64,000 nt of DNA from Planctomycetaceae bacterium (GCA_041398785.1 JAWKUA010000005.1:302731-366730), one strand, 5' to 3'. Positions 1 to 8,914 are shown, counted from the stretch's first letter. Notes: generated from the sequence alone by a model not told the origin. Made by a program: numbers and translations.

Positions 1-1311
1 CGGTGTTTCGCCTGATGCCAGATCTTCCGCGAACGGCAGCGCGTCCTCGTCGTCCGCATCACTGAACGCACCGCCCTGAGGATTCGATCCGCGGGGGCTG
101 GCGGCCAACGGCGGATCGTCGTCGTCACCGAAAAATCCATTCGTGGGAACATCCGCTGCCGCAGGGCGGGCTGCCGGCGCGGGCGTTCGTTCAGAGCCAT
201 TTCCGTGCGGCGTTGTTCGCGACGGCTGAACCGGCGTCGGCTCGGCATCGAAATCGAACGGCGACGGTTCCAGGTCAGGCTCCGTTTCCGCGGGGACCGG
301 TATACTGCGGCGGTTGTCTGTGTCGGTGTCGCCGGCGTCAAATCCGCCGAATGGATTGTCCGATTCCGGATCGGAGTCAGACAATGATCGCGGGTCCTGG
401 TCGTCGGAGAAATTGGTGCGACCACTTCCGGTGTTTGGCGGGTTGTTGCCGATCGGCGCGTCGCGTTCGTCATCACCAAAGAACAGCAGCGGTGAACTTT
501 CCTCGGCGGAACGCGCTGACGGCGGAGTCTGTGTCCGCACGTCGCGAGGAATCGGGACGGCGTGGTCATCCTGGTCACGGCTGAATGCCGCGATGCCGGC
601 ATTGTCCGGTTGCCGGGAAGGCTGTGGTTCGGCAGTCGCGGAATCGTCGTCAAACGAAAACGGATCGGCTTCCGCGGACTCGCTCGTGTTCGCGTTGGCT
701 GCGGTCGTGACAGCGTCGTCGCCAAACGGATCCTCTTCGCTGAATCCGACCGGCTGAACAGCGACGGTCGTGGCCGCGGCAGGAACGCGGAACTCCACCG
801 GATCATTGTCCGCATGTGCGGCGGTGTGAATGTGCGAATCCGGTTCCGGTGCGGCGTGAGCGTCGGCGGAATCCGATCGTTCGAAGGCTTCAAACGGGTT
901 GCCGCCCGATGCCAGCTGCTCGCGCCGCACGTTTGTGTCGATGGGAACCGAACGCTCCGTCACCCCCTGTCCGGAACCGTAGAACGCAGCCGCTGAGTGC
1001 GACGAATCGTCACCAAACGCCATCCGGGAAGAGTCATTGGCAGCAACGGCAGGTTCGTTCAGTTCGAACGAGCGGTTCGAAGCATCTTCCCCGGCGAAGC
1101 GCTGCTCGAACTCTGACAGAGTCAGTTTGGCATCAGAAGTCTGGTCGCCGCTGGATTCTGCTGTTGCTTCGTCTTCGGTTGTCGCGGACTCATCCTGCGA
1201 TTGGCCCGCGAGCGGCAGGTTTGGAAGGCGATTCTGAACTTCGACAACGACCAGACCGCCGATGCCGATGACACCAAGAATCGAAACCAGTTTCCAGATT
1301 GAATTTTGCAT
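1..1311 (-). CDS. Acidic, membrane-anchored protein, N-terminal 437 codons (partial)
   Basis: The reading frame is open from an ATG at 1311-1309 to the first base of the window, so the C-terminus lies outside. Residues 5-22 (IWKLVSILGVIGIGGLVV) form one hydrophobic segment, a signal anchor or uncleaved signal. The rest seen here is hydrophilic, rich in Asp, Glu, Ser, Pro and Ala, and probably disordered. A short aromatic-acidic motif recurs: NPFEAF, DPFGDD, DPFSFDDD, FFGDDE, NPFGGF, SPFDFD, FFGDDDD. No catalytic domain is visible in this part. Planctomycetes have long exported proteins of this build whose C-termini carry repeated extracellular domains, for example DUF11-type; that is only a guess here. 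Codon use is like the neighbouring genes. The frame is real by length and by its sensible N-terminus; the function is unknown. Confidence 0.8.
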   Translation of the reverse strand, partial: MQNSIWKLVSILGVIGIGGLVVVEVQNRLPNLPLAGQSQDESATTEDEATAESSGDQTSDAKLTLSEFEQRFAGEDASNRSFELNEPAVAANDSSRMAFGDDSSHSAAAFYGSGQGVTERSVPIDTNVRREQLASGGNPFEAFERSDSADAHAAPEPDSHIHTAAHADNDPVEFRVPAAATTVAVQPVGFSEEDPFGDDAVTTAANANTSESAEADPFSFDDDSATAEPQPSRQPDNAGIAAFSRDQDDHAVPIPRDVRTQTPPSARSAEESSPLLFFGDDERDAPIGNNPPNTGSGRTNFSDDQDPRSLSDSDPESDNPFGGFDAGDTDTDNRRSIPVPAETEPDLEPSPFDFDAEPTPVQPSRTTPHGNGSERTPAPAARPAAADVPTNGFFGDDDDPPLAASPRGSNPQGGAFSDADDEDALPFAEDLASGETP

Positions 1312-1707
1312 GGGAATCCGTTCCCGTCGACGATGCCAGTGCGCCGCACAATGAGCCCCCGCAGCGCATGAATCCTTCCCTGGAGGCCGTTACAAACGGC
1401 GTCCGGCGGTGTCTTAGCAGAATCTGAAAACTGCCGGAAGAGGACTTTGTCCGGCGAATTCTGCCGCTGCCATTCTGGCGATCACGAGGCCGCCGAAGGC
1501 TTCGGCGACAGCGGTGAACGCTTGCGGCATTCGTCGGCCTGGACAACTGCACCAAACCTGCTGTGCTGTCAAACACCGTTGTGATGTGTGGCACTGGCTT
1601 TTCCAGTGGCTTTAGTTTCGCAGACGCACTGGCAAAGCCAGTGCCACGCAACTCATCCGCTTCAGTGCTGACGAAGCGCGGCGACGAGCGGCGCGTTCCG
1701 ATTCGAC
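1312..1707. other. Intergenic region with one inverted repeat
   Basis: About 400 bases lie between the start of the acidic protein and the end of the sugar transferase, both on the minus strand. I see no convincing gene. The only clear structure is the inverted repeat at 1588-1647. The promoter of the acidic protein should lie near its right-hand start, but no consensus was recognisable. Confidence 0.6.
1588..1647. repeat. Inverted repeat with 21-base arms
   Basis: The arms 1588-1608 and 1627-1647 are reverse complements with a single mismatch. The shared core is GGCACTGGC...GCCAGTGCC. The loop is 18 bases. There is no run of T after either arm, so it is not a typical intrinsic terminator. 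It looks like a dispersed palindromic element. Confidence 0.75.
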
Positions 1708-2427
1708 TCATGCCGTGTGACGAATGGCGCGTGAGTGTTCGGCGGTCGAAGGCGGCACGACCGGGAATTCGATGATCTGAAGTGGTGCCTGCAGGATCGC
1801 CGGTTTCGGAAAATGGCGGCGTCCAACTGCCTTCTGCAGCAGAACCGAGGCCGTGTGCAGGATGACCAGCAGGTCTCTTAATGCCGTGCGGTGCTGCAGA
1901 TGATGCAGTTCCAGAGCCATCTTTTCCGGCAACAGTCGCGTGACGTACAGGTCTTCCGCGTCGACATTCGAGTCCGAAAGGATCTGTTCGCCGTGAGTGT
2001 AATAGTAGACGCTTCCCGGGCCGGTCAGTCCGGGCCGCACTTGCAGCGTCTTTTGGTATTCAAAGTTGTAGTAGTGTTCGACAATGTCGACGGCCTCCGG
2101 TCGCGGTCCGACAATGGCCATGTCGCCTTTCAGAATGTTCCAAAACTGCGGCAGTTCGTCGATTTTCAGCAGTCGCAACACGCGTCCGACAAAGAACACT
2201 CGCGGATCGTGAGCAGCCGTGATGGAACTGCCGACGACCTCGCGGCAGTGCATCGTTCGCAATTTGTACATGGCAAACCGGTGGCCATCCTTTCCAACCC
2301 GGGACGCCTCATAGAACGCAGGCCCCTTGCTGGACAGCCGAACACACAGCCCAGCCAGCAGAATGACGGGCGCGAACAGCAACAGCGCGATGGCTGAAAC
2401 AATGATGTCAAACGCGCGTGTTGTCAT
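1708..2427 (-). CDS. Bacterial sugar transferase (undecaprenyl-phosphate sugar phosphotransferase family)
   Basis: The 239-residue protein belongs to the family that moves a sugar 1-phosphate from a nucleotide sugar to undecaprenyl phosphate, starting exopolysaccharide or O-antigen repeat units at the inner membrane (WcaJ/WbaP C-terminal domain type). The N-terminus carries the hydrophobic hairpin typical of the family (residues 5-28, FDIIVSAIALLLFAPVILLA). Family blocks follow: FYEASRVGKDGHRFAMYKLRTM, the DPR and LRLLKIDELPQFWNILKGDMAIVGPRPE signature, and RPGLTGPGS. Length matches the short members that lack the N-terminal five-helix region. The C-terminal 60 residues are less typical. The ATG overlaps the stop of a possible small upstream frame by ATGA. 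No other glycan-assembly genes are adjacent except the divergent sulfotransferase, which could decorate the same polymer; that link is inference. Confidence 0.92.
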   Translation of the reverse strand: MTTRAFDIIVSAIALLLFAPVILLAGLCVRLSSKGPAFYEASRVGKDGHRFAMYKLRTMHCREVVGSSITAAHDPRVFFVGRVLRLLKIDELPQFWNILKGDMAIVGPRPEAVDIVEHYYNFEYQKTLQVRPGLTGPGSVYYYTHGEQILSDSNVDAEDLYVTRLLPEKMALELHHLQHRTALRDLLVILHTASVLLQKAVGRRHFPKPAILQAPLQIIEFPVVPPSTAEHSRAIRHTA

Positions 2428-2624
2428 TTCAGCAGGTCCGACTCAGAACCAGTCACAATCCGCGGTTCAGCGGGAAATCCGTGAACCGGCACGTCGATCT
2501 CAGCCGCGTCCCCATTCTCGATGACGCGGCCGGTCTGTTGTCCCGAAATTCTCTTTTTGGACCGCCCGCCGTTGGAAACGCGGGAAATTGAACGCAACCG
2601 GATCTCCGGCGGCAGTTTCAGCAA
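2424..2624 (-). CDS. Possible small protein upstream of the sugar transferase
   Basis: A 66-codon frame starting at TTG ends in a TGA that overlaps the sugar transferase ATG (ATGA), the arrangement of translationally coupled genes. The peptide is basic at its N-terminus and acidic toward its C-terminus, with no recognisable motif, signal or membrane segment. The weak start and lack of a ribosome binding site argue against it. It may be a remnant of a longer gene or chance. Confidence 0.2.
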   Translation of the reverse strand: MLKLPPEIRLRSISRVSNGGRSKKRISGQQTGRVIENGDAAEIDVPVHGFPAEPRIVTGSESDLLK

Positions 2625-3000
2625 CTCATACGATCGGAACCGCTTCCGGAAGGAATTGGCAACTTCGGCGGGAGGCTATCGCTGAGGCGCAATTTGGGTC
2701 AATACAAATGCCTGCATGGTGGAAATTGCCGGTGCCGCACCCCAGAATGTACGCGATTCGTCTCAGGAATTACCTCACGCTGCCGTGACACTGCATTGGG
2801 GAATGCACTCACGGCCGAAGAAAACGATAGGTCGGCGGCTCTCTGTGACCTGTAGGCAAGATCTTCCGGCAACAGGATTCCGGAATCAGCGCCAGTGCTG
2901 CACAGGTCGATCTAGGGGTTAGCCACGCGGTTACGCGCAGTTTCTGCGGTTCGTGTTACTGGTCCGGCAACTCCTGCAGCAAGAAATCACCCACCAGCTT
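2428..3000. other. Divergent intergenic region
   Basis: This stretch separates the divergently transcribed sugar transferase and sulfotransferase and must hold both promoters. Apart from the doubtful small frame at 2424-2624, I see no gene and no strong hairpin. Confidence 0.5.
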
Positions 3001-4158
3001 ATGAATTCATCAAACACTTCCAAAGCAGTGCGGAATTCTCAGGGCGGATTCCTGATTTGGAATGGCATGAAGCTGTCCGGGGTCGCAAGGCTGCTGACTT
3101 CGCGGCCGTCGATGCATGTCAGTCGGTTGCATCGCATTTTGCCGCTGCCGCTGTTCGGAGCCTACAACTCCACGATGGCTGCGATTGAAGACCTGATCTA
3201 CGGCCGAGCGGTTGCCGAAACCAGGATCGAACAGCCGCCGCTGTTTGTTCTGGGGTACTGGCGAAGCGGAACGACGCTGCTGCAGACGCTGTTGGCACAC
3301 GACAGGAACTTTCAATATCTGAACCTGTACCAGGCTCTGTTTCCGTGGCACTTTCTGCTGACGGAAAAGGTGACCACAAAGCTGACCGCGCGGTTCGTCC
3401 CGAAAGCCCGCCCGATGGACAACATGCAGGTGTCCTGGGATTCGCCGCAGGAAGACGACATGGCGTCGTGCGTGATGAGCGGCATCTCGCCCTGCTCGGT
3501 GGTGTCGCATCCTCACGACTATCGGCACTTCTGGAAGGCTCTCAGCTTCGACACGCTGTCCGAAACGGAACTGAACCGCTGGAAGTCGTGTTTTCTGACA
3601 CTGCTGAAGAAGCTGACCTACCGGTCAAACAAGCGCGTGCTGCTGAAGTCGCCTTACCACACATTTCATATTCCGACGCTGCTGGAGATGTTTCCGGAAG
3701 CGAAATTCGTTTACATCCATCGCCACCCGTACCACGTGTTCCGCTCCGCCTGCCACCTGCGGCACCGCATGATTGCTGAAAACACGCTGGGAAGGGATCT
3801 GTTTATCAACACCGAGGAAGAGGTGATCCGCAGCTACCGCCGCGGGTTTGAGCTCTACGAACGCGATCGGCTGTTGATACCCGACGGCAATCTTTGCGAA
3901 GTGTCGTTCGAGCAACTGGAATGCGACCCGTTGTCGGAACTCGAACGCGTCTATGCATCGCTGAACCTTCCCGGATTCGACGATGTGGCCGAATCTGTCA
4001 CCAGAGAACTTCCGAGTCTGCAGCGATACCGCAAGAACAAGTTTCCAAACGATCCCGAATGGGCCGCTGTCGTCTACGAACAACTGCGTGACGCGTTTGA
4101 ACGCTTCTGCTACGAAGCTCCGGAAACTTCCGACCTGCACGCGATGCCCGCGGCATAG
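3001..4158 (+). CDS. Sulfotransferase family protein
   Basis: The 385-residue protein is a PAPS-dependent sulfotransferase of the Sulfotransfer_3 type, which moves a sulfuryl group from PAPS to an acceptor such as a glycan. The 5'-phosphosulfate binding loop is clear: FVLGYWRSGTTLLQTLL, about residues 66-82. The 3'-phosphate binding region is FPEAKFVYIHRHPYHVFRS, with Arg and the later Ser. The C-terminal RYRKNKFPNDPEW resembles the lid of the family. The frame is open upstream to a GTG at 2953, but the ATG at 3001 gives a more usual N-terminus; a third candidate is the ATG at 3067. No signal peptide, so it probably acts in the cytoplasm. It stands opposite a sugar transferase, which fits a role in sulfated polysaccharide synthesis, though the acceptor cannot be told. 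Confidence 0.9.
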   Translation: MNSSNTSKAVRNSQGGFLIWNGMKLSGVARLLTSRPSMHVSRLHRILPLPLFGAYNSTMAAIEDLIYGRAVAETRIEQPPLFVLGYWRSGTTLLQTLLAHDRNFQYLNLYQALFPWHFLLTEKVTTKLTARFVPKARPMDNMQVSWDSPQEDDMASCVMSGISPCSVVSHPHDYRHFWKALSFDTLSETELNRWKSCFLTLLKKLTYRSNKRVLLKSPYHTFHIPTLLEMFPEAKFVYIHRHPYHVFRSACHLRHRMIAENTLGRDLFINTEEEVIRSYRRGFELYERDRLLIPDGNLCEVSFEQLECDPLSELERVYASLNLPGFDDVAESVTRELPSLQRYRKNKFPNDPEWAAVVYEQLRDAFERFCYEAPETSDLHAMPAA

Positions 4159-4450
4159 TGGTGCTGCACAAAGGCCGGTATTGGGTTCTGGACATCACTG
4201 AAGCCCCGGAGGAACGGCCGGGCTGAAGGTAGTCGGCATCAATCTCCGGCCCTGCGGCACCAGACACCGTGGCCACTGGTTCAGCAACGTGCGGAATAGT
4301 CCGTCGCTGACGGCATTGTGATCGATGGAAACCGGCACGGGCGAGCGGGCGAGCCCAGGGAAACGATTGCGGTCGGTAAAACAAGTTGCAAGACTCTGCC
4401 TCGCTTGCAGGTTCTCCCGGTACTCGTTCAGAAAGCAGGAACCCCGAAAC

Positions 4451-4732
4451 ATGGCAACGGCATCAGCTCGCCATATACTCGTCGATGACGAAACCCGATG
4501 CGAAGAGTTGAAACAGCAGATTGAGTGCGGAGCGGACTTCGCCGAGCTGGCCAGAGCGCACAGTGCCTGCCCGTCCGGTGCTCGCGGCGGCGATCTGGGA
4601 ACATTTGAAAAGGGCCAGATGGTCCCGGAATTTGACAGCGTCGTGTTCAGCGACGCTCTCAACAAGGTCCTGGGTCCGGTCAGGACTCAGTTCGGCTTCC
4701 ACCTGCTCGAAATCACAGCCCGGTGCGACTAG
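4451..4732 (+). CDS. ppiC: PpiC-type peptidyl-prolyl cis-trans isomerase (parvulin)
   Basis: The 93-residue protein is a single-domain parvulin that catalyses cis-trans isomerisation of peptidyl-prolyl bonds. It has the same length as E. coli PpiC and the same landmarks: ARHILVDDE at the N-terminus (active-site His), FAELARAHSACPSGARGGDLGTF, GQMVPEFDSVVF, and the C-terminal TQFGFHLLEI. There is no signal peptide, so it acts in the cytoplasm. The frame runs open upstream, but homology begins at this ATG. It is a single-gene unit, followed 75 bases downstream by a strong intrinsic terminator. Confidence 0.95.
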   Translation: MATASARHILVDDETRCEELKQQIECGADFAELARAHSACPSGARGGDLGTFEKGQMVPEFDSVVFSDALNKVLGPVRTQFGFHLLEITARCD

Positions 4733-4806
4733 TCGGGTCTGAATACAGGCTCGCATTACGGCGTGGGAGAATTGAATCTGATCCCATGCCTGTCGATCGA
4801 ACAAAG

Positions 4807-4840
4807 AACCTCCCGCATATGCGCGCGGGAGGTTTTTTTG
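4807..4840 (+). terminator. Rho-independent terminator after ppiC
   Basis: A perfect 10-base stem (4807-4816 with 4825-4834) closes an 8-base loop and runs into seven or eight T residues (4833-4839). It is the most classical intrinsic terminator in the window. It fits the end of the ppiC transcript. Confidence 0.9.
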
Positions 4841-4880
4841 TTGACGTCGGAAGATACAAGGCCTGCGGCAGAAGAGATGT

Positions 4881-4904
4881 ACCCTCCCGTTGAAACGGGA
4901 GGGT
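4881..4904. repeat. Palindromic element, 10-base stem with TGAA loop
   Basis: The arms ACCCTCCCGT and ACGGGAGGGT pair perfectly around TGAA. A close relative with the same loop and right arm lies at 63790-63813, almost at the other end of the window. This makes it one copy of a dispersed palindrome rather than a gene-specific terminator. Confidence 0.75.
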
Positions 4905-4975
4905 GAAGCAACTGCTGTTATGCATTGGCCAATTCCAATCTGCCGATCGTCAAAAATATCGTGTGCCGTTCTGCG

Positions 4976-6586
4976 CTATTCGACGTCGACGGTCACAAAT
5001 CGGGAAACGCTGTCTTCGCCCTGAGTAATCCGGACAAGCAACAGGACTTTGCCTGTCGCTGCTGCGGCGTTCATGGCATTGGCGGCATCGTCCACGGTCC
5101 GAATCGGCTGGCTGCCGATCCGAGTGATGACCATGCCGGGATTGAGTCCCGCACGAGCGCCGGTGCCGCGGCGGTCGACCGACGTGATGACGACACCGCT
5201 GGAATCTGGCAGACCGAGCTGTTGAGCGAGTTCATTGGTCAGGTTCTGAACGGCCACTCCGATGCCAGCCAGTTCCGCGGCTCCGTCGCCACCGTTGTCG
5301 TTATCGTCGCGGGTTTCGGGACTCGTGGCCCGCGCCGGGCTTTGCGGTCGTTTGGAGACGGTGATTCGCAGAACGCGTTCCTGTCCGTTTCGCAGAATTC
5401 GGATATCGTGAGGCTGACCGATTTCCAGACGCTCGACCGCACCCAGCATGCTGCGGTCGCTGGTGATCGCTTTTCCGGCAACATCCAGTATTACGTCACC
5501 GACCGCGAAGCCGGCCTTTTCTGCGGGTGAGTCCTGCACGACTCCCGTGACCACAATTCCGCGCGGAATTGTCAGGTTGAATGCTTTGGCCAGTTCGGCG
5601 TCGATCTCCTGCATCTCGATGCCCACGAAAGCGCGTTCGACGGTGCCGTCGGCGAGCAACTGTTCGGCAACCCATTTCGCAAGACTGACGGGAACGGCGA
5701 ATCCGACGCCGTCGTATCCGCCGGCCCGCGTGGAAATCGCCGTGTTGATGCCGATGACTTCGCCCCGCAGATTCACCAGCGGTCCGCCGCTGTTGCCGGG
5801 GTTGATCGCCGCGTCGGTCTGAATGAATTCCTGAGCCATGCGGTCATCCCGAACGGCTCGCGACTTGGCGCTGATGATGCCCTGCGTCACCGTGCGGTCC
5901 AGGCCGAACGGACTTCCGAAGGCCAGCACCCAGTCACCGATTTCCGATTCGCTTTCGTCGCCGAGCGGCAGAAACGGCAACTGTTCATCGATGCGGATCC
6001 TGACCACAGCGACGTCCGATCGTTCGTCGGCCCGGATATCGGTCGCGGTGAATTCCCGGCCGTCACTGAGCCGCACGATGACTTCTTCGGCATCAGCGAC
6101 GACGTGATTATTCGTCATGACAATGCCGTCCGGAGATACAATGAAACCGGAACCCTGGCCGTCCGGCAGTCGTTGTTCAAATTCGCGAGGCTGCTGGTTG
6201 CGAAACTGGCGGAACCGCGGATCGTTGCCGAAGAACCGCTGAAAGAACGGATCATTGAACGGTGAGGACGGATCGTCGAATGGCGATGACTGGTCGACCG
6301 AGCGCTTGACGACTCGGCCTGTCGTTTTAATGGAAACCACGGCCGGCAAAGCCGCGCGGGAAACCGACCGAAAGGCGCCGGAAAGCTGATCGGCGTGTTC
6401 CGCGCCCGGAACCGGACGGCCGCGTTCAACAACCGGCAACGGCGGAAGTGCATCCTTTCGCGGAGCTTCTGCAGTCTGCGACAAGGCCTGCGCGGTCCAC
6501 GGAAACTGTGACTGATGAAAAACTCCCGCAGCCAGCAAACCGAGCAACATTCCCGTGATCAGGGTTGGCCATCGGAACTTGTTCAT
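4976..6586 (-). CDS. Do family serine endopeptidase (DegP/DegQ type, two PDZ domains)
   Basis: The 536-residue protein is an envelope HtrA-type protease and chaperone. An N-terminal hydrophobic segment (residues 8-24) exports or anchors it. A proline- and acid-rich linker (about 35-130) precedes a trypsin-like domain with the full triad: His in MTNNHVVAD (about 160), Asp in ERSDVAVV (about 192) and Ser in NPGNSGGP (about 265). Two PDZ domains follow: one around 315-410 (GIVVTGVVQDSPAEKAGF) and one at the C-terminus (GVVITSVDRRGTGARAGL). Length and order match DegP/DegQ; the linker with repeated DDPSSPFNDPFF is longer than in E. coli. It stands alone, divergent from the aminotransferase. No heat-shock promoter could be identified by eye. 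Confidence 0.95.
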   Translation of the reverse strand: MNKFRWPTLITGMLLGLLAAGVFHQSQFPWTAQALSQTAEAPRKDALPPLPVVERGRPVPGAEHADQLSGAFRSVSRAALPAVVSIKTTGRVVKRSVDQSSPFDDPSSPFNDPFFQRFFGNDPRFRQFRNQQPREFEQRLPDGQGSGFIVSPDGIVMTNNHVVADAEEVIVRLSDGREFTATDIRADERSDVAVVRIRIDEQLPFLPLGDESESEIGDWVLAFGSPFGLDRTVTQGIISAKSRAVRDDRMAQEFIQTDAAINPGNSGGPLVNLRGEVIGINTAISTRAGGYDGVGFAVPVSLAKWVAEQLLADGTVERAFVGIEMQEIDAELAKAFNLTIPRGIVVTGVVQDSPAEKAGFAVGDVILDVAGKAITSDRSMLGAVERLEIGQPHDIRILRNGQERVLRITVSKRPQSPARATSPETRDDNDNGGDGAAELAGIGVAVQNLTNELAQQLGLPDSSGVVITSVDRRGTGARAGLNPGMVITRIGSQPIRTVDDAANAMNAAAATGKVLLLVRITQGEDSVSRFVTVDVE

Positions 6587-6864
6587 GGTGCCATTTCTCC
6601 TCTTTTCATTCGATCAACATTCAAACTTGACCATCAGCGATTCTGCCGGTTTCGCGGCGACCCGGAAGCAAGGTGGAACCCGAATCTGCCAGCGCGGCAG
6701 AATGCCGACATTGCAAACAAAAATGATGCCAAACGTCCCGTCGCGGGCGGAATCCGCGGCGCCTGTCGCCACGCGTTTCGTGTCGCGCGGACTGATCTGG
6801 CGAAAAACCGGGGAAAAATTATACCCTGCCGCATCAGTCCGTCATCAAGGCAAGGAAGCCATTC

Positions 6865-8037
6865 ATGCGAGACAAATTTCTGCCGTTCGCTCCACCGCTG
6901 GTCGGTGAAGAAGAAATCTCCGAGGTCATCGATACTCTGAAATCCGGCTGGCTGACGACCGGCCCGAAGACTCGCACGTTCGCAGAACGATTCTCCGAAT
7001 ACACGAACGCTCCGGCCGCGCTGCCCGTCAGTTCCTGCACGGCCGCACTGCACCTGGCACTGCTGACATCGGGTGTCGGCCCCGGCGATGAAGTGATTAC
7101 CACGCCGCTGACGTTCGCCGCGTCGGTCAACACGATCGAACACGCCGGAGCCCGTCCGGTTCTGGTTGATGTCGAACCAGACACGCTGAACATTGATCCC
7201 GAGAAGATCGAAGCGGCGATCACGCCGAAGACAAAGGCAGTCGTTGCGGTCCACTACGCCGGTCATCCCGTGGAGCTGGATGCGATCCGGACAATCACCG
7301 ACAACCACGGCCTGACGCTGATCGAAGACGCGGCACACTCCATCGGAGCGGCCTGGCGAGGACAGCCCGTCGGTTCCGGGACCAACCCGGCGTGCTTCAG
7401 CTTTTACGCCACGAAGAACCTGACGACCGGCGAAGGAGGAATGCTGACGGGAACATCCGAACGCATTGAAGATGCCCGCATACTGAGTCTGCACGGCATG
7501 AGTCGCGAAGCATGGAGCCGCTATGCCGCCGGAGGCAAGTGGGCTTACGACATCGTCGCTCCCGGCTTCAAGTACAACATGACCGACATCCAGGCAGCCT
7601 TGGGGCTGCAGCAACTGCGGCGATTTGAAGCCATGCAGCAGCGCCGCCGTGAAATCGTCGCCCGGTATCAGTCAGCATTCGGGAACAATGCCGCGTTCCA
7701 GATGCCCGTCCATCGCAGCCACGTGACTCACGCCTGGCACCTGTTCGTGCTCAGAATCCGCGAATCCGAACTTGCAATCGATCGCAGCCGGTTCATCGAG
7801 GAACTGACGGCGAGAAACATCGGTACTTCAGTGCACTTCATTCCGATTCACCTGCATTCCTACTATCGGAACAAGTACGGGCTGCGGGATGCCGATCTGC
7901 CAGTCGCATTCGACAACTACCAGCGCATGCTGAGTCTTCCGCTGTCCGCCGCGATGAGCGATCAGGACGTCGCCGACGTCATTGAAGCCGTACTGGATGT
8001 CGCGGCCGGATTTCGGCGAAAGCGCGCAGCGGCCTGA
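6865..8037 (+). CDS. DegT/DnrJ/EryC1/StrS family aminotransferase
   Basis: The 390-residue protein is a PLP-dependent sugar aminotransferase, which converts a nucleotide-linked keto sugar to an amino sugar for surface polysaccharides. The N-terminal block FAPPLVGEEEISEVIDTLKSGWLTTGP is typical. The PLP lysine is in FYATKNLTTGEGGM (about Lys184), and the aspartate-containing LIEDAAHSIGA block precedes it. PGFKYNMTDIQAALGLQQL and the C-terminal SVHFIPIHLHSYY complete the family pattern. A purine-rich AAGGAAG lies 7 bases before the ATG. Length is normal. It sits apart from the sugar transferase at 2 kb but could feed the same pathway. The substrate cannot be told. Confidence 0.93.
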   Translation: MRDKFLPFAPPLVGEEEISEVIDTLKSGWLTTGPKTRTFAERFSEYTNAPAALPVSSCTAALHLALLTSGVGPGDEVITTPLTFAASVNTIEHAGARPVLVDVEPDTLNIDPEKIEAAITPKTKAVVAVHYAGHPVELDAIRTITDNHGLTLIEDAAHSIGAAWRGQPVGSGTNPACFSFYATKNLTTGEGGMLTGTSERIEDARILSLHGMSREAWSRYAAGGKWAYDIVAPGFKYNMTDIQAALGLQQLRRFEAMQQRRREIVARYQSAFGNNAAFQMPVHRSHVTHAWHLFVLRIRESELAIDRSRFIEELTARNIGTSVHFIPIHLHSYYRNKYGLRDADLPVAFDNYQRMLSLPLSAAMSDQDVADVIEAVLDVAAGFRRKRAAA

Positions 8038-8461
8038 TGTCTGGTCAGCCGAGTATCGATGGACCACGCTCAAGCGCGCGACAATCGGGGCTGGCGCCCT
8101 GCCGGGGTCGCACAACCCGGGAACCACATTTTCGCAGAAGTTGTGCGGCACCGAGGGAAAGCCTTTTGCAGCGTCCTGCTGCAATCGTGTGCCGCGTGTC
8201 CGAACAGCGTCGGTCAGCGGTTTCCGATCGCTGTGTCACACTCCTTCTGCGAAGACGCGCTGCCTGGCTCGGAGGGCAGAGCCGTGACCACCATGTATTC
8301 CCGAGATGCCGGGGCCGCACCGACGCGTCGGCATTTCTTCCAACGATCGAGTTTACCGAATTCGTAATATGTAAAGTCCGGTGATTTTCCATGGCACGTG
8401 AACTCATCACTCGACTACACTCTCCGGATTGTCCGGAAACTTCCATCCAGGGTGTTCGTCC
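8038..8461. other. Intergenic region without a recognisable gene
   Basis: About 420 bases between the aminotransferase and the Cys/His-rich protein. I see no convincing reading frame and no clear terminator. The promoter of the downstream gene should be here. Confidence 0.5.
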
Positions 8462-8914
8462 GTGAAACCGCTGACTCAGGCAACCGCAGTATTTAGCCGA
8501 ATCGCCGCCCTGGCTGCGATTCTGGTCAGCGGTTTCGGACAGACGGTTCACATTCACCAGGAATGCGGACAGCACGGATGCGCAAGTCACTGCCAGGTCT
8601 CGGGTTCCGCGACCGATTCGCCAGGACATGCGGACACGCATCACTGCTGCTCGCACGGGCACGCTGCCGCCCCGCAGGATTCTGAAGTTCCGGCGAACAG
8701 CCATGTACCGCAACCGGGACACGATGACAGCCACTGTGCCGTCTGTTCTGTCCTGGCGCAGGCCCCGCAGGCGCCCGACATTGCGGGGCTGCCGGACGTC
8801 GTCGAAACCGTAGGCATCGTCCGCGAAGCCAGACGCGTTGTCGTCGTCAGCCGGGTTGCCTTCGTCGTGCAGACGCGCGGACCGCCAGCCTGCGCCGCTG
8901 ATCCCGCTGCCTGA
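8462..8914 (+). CDS. Exported Cys/His-rich protein of unknown function
   Basis: A 150-residue protein starting at GTG (an upstream TTG at 8429 is possible). The first 30 residues are a signal-like segment (RIAALAAILVSGF). Then comes a dense run of His and Cys: VHIHQECGQHGCASHC, ADTHHCCSHGHA, and DDSHCAVCSVLAQ. The last motif resembles the HxCxxC pattern in small planctomycete exported proteins related to DUF2946, which lie near metal-transport genes. The C-terminal third is less polar and lacks Cys. Metal binding, perhaps copper or zinc, is a reasonable inference but unproven. The gene lies 220 bases upstream of a DUF1559 gene whose product is also locally His-rich. No transporter is nearby. 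Confidence 0.65.
   Translation: MKPLTQATAVFSRIAALAAILVSGFGQTVHIHQECGQHGCASHCQVSGSATDSPGHADTHHCCSHGHAAAPQDSEVPANSHVPQPGHDDSHCAVCSVLAQAPQAPDIAGLPDVVETVGIVREARRVVVVSRVAFVVQTRGPPACAADPAA

Noticed and set aside
1190..1711. A 173-codon minus-strand frame overlapping the acidic protein start and the inverted repeat
   Set aside because: It runs through the palindrome and overlaps a better frame; no motif or good start.
4881..4904. CRISPR-like GTTGAAAC sequence
   Set aside because: It is part of a single palindrome with no repeat-spacer array; the relative near 63.8 kb is also solitary, and no cas genes are present.
6634..7614. A 326-codon minus-strand frame opposite the aminotransferase
   Set aside because: The plus strand carries all DegT-family motifs; the opposite frame is a GC shadow.
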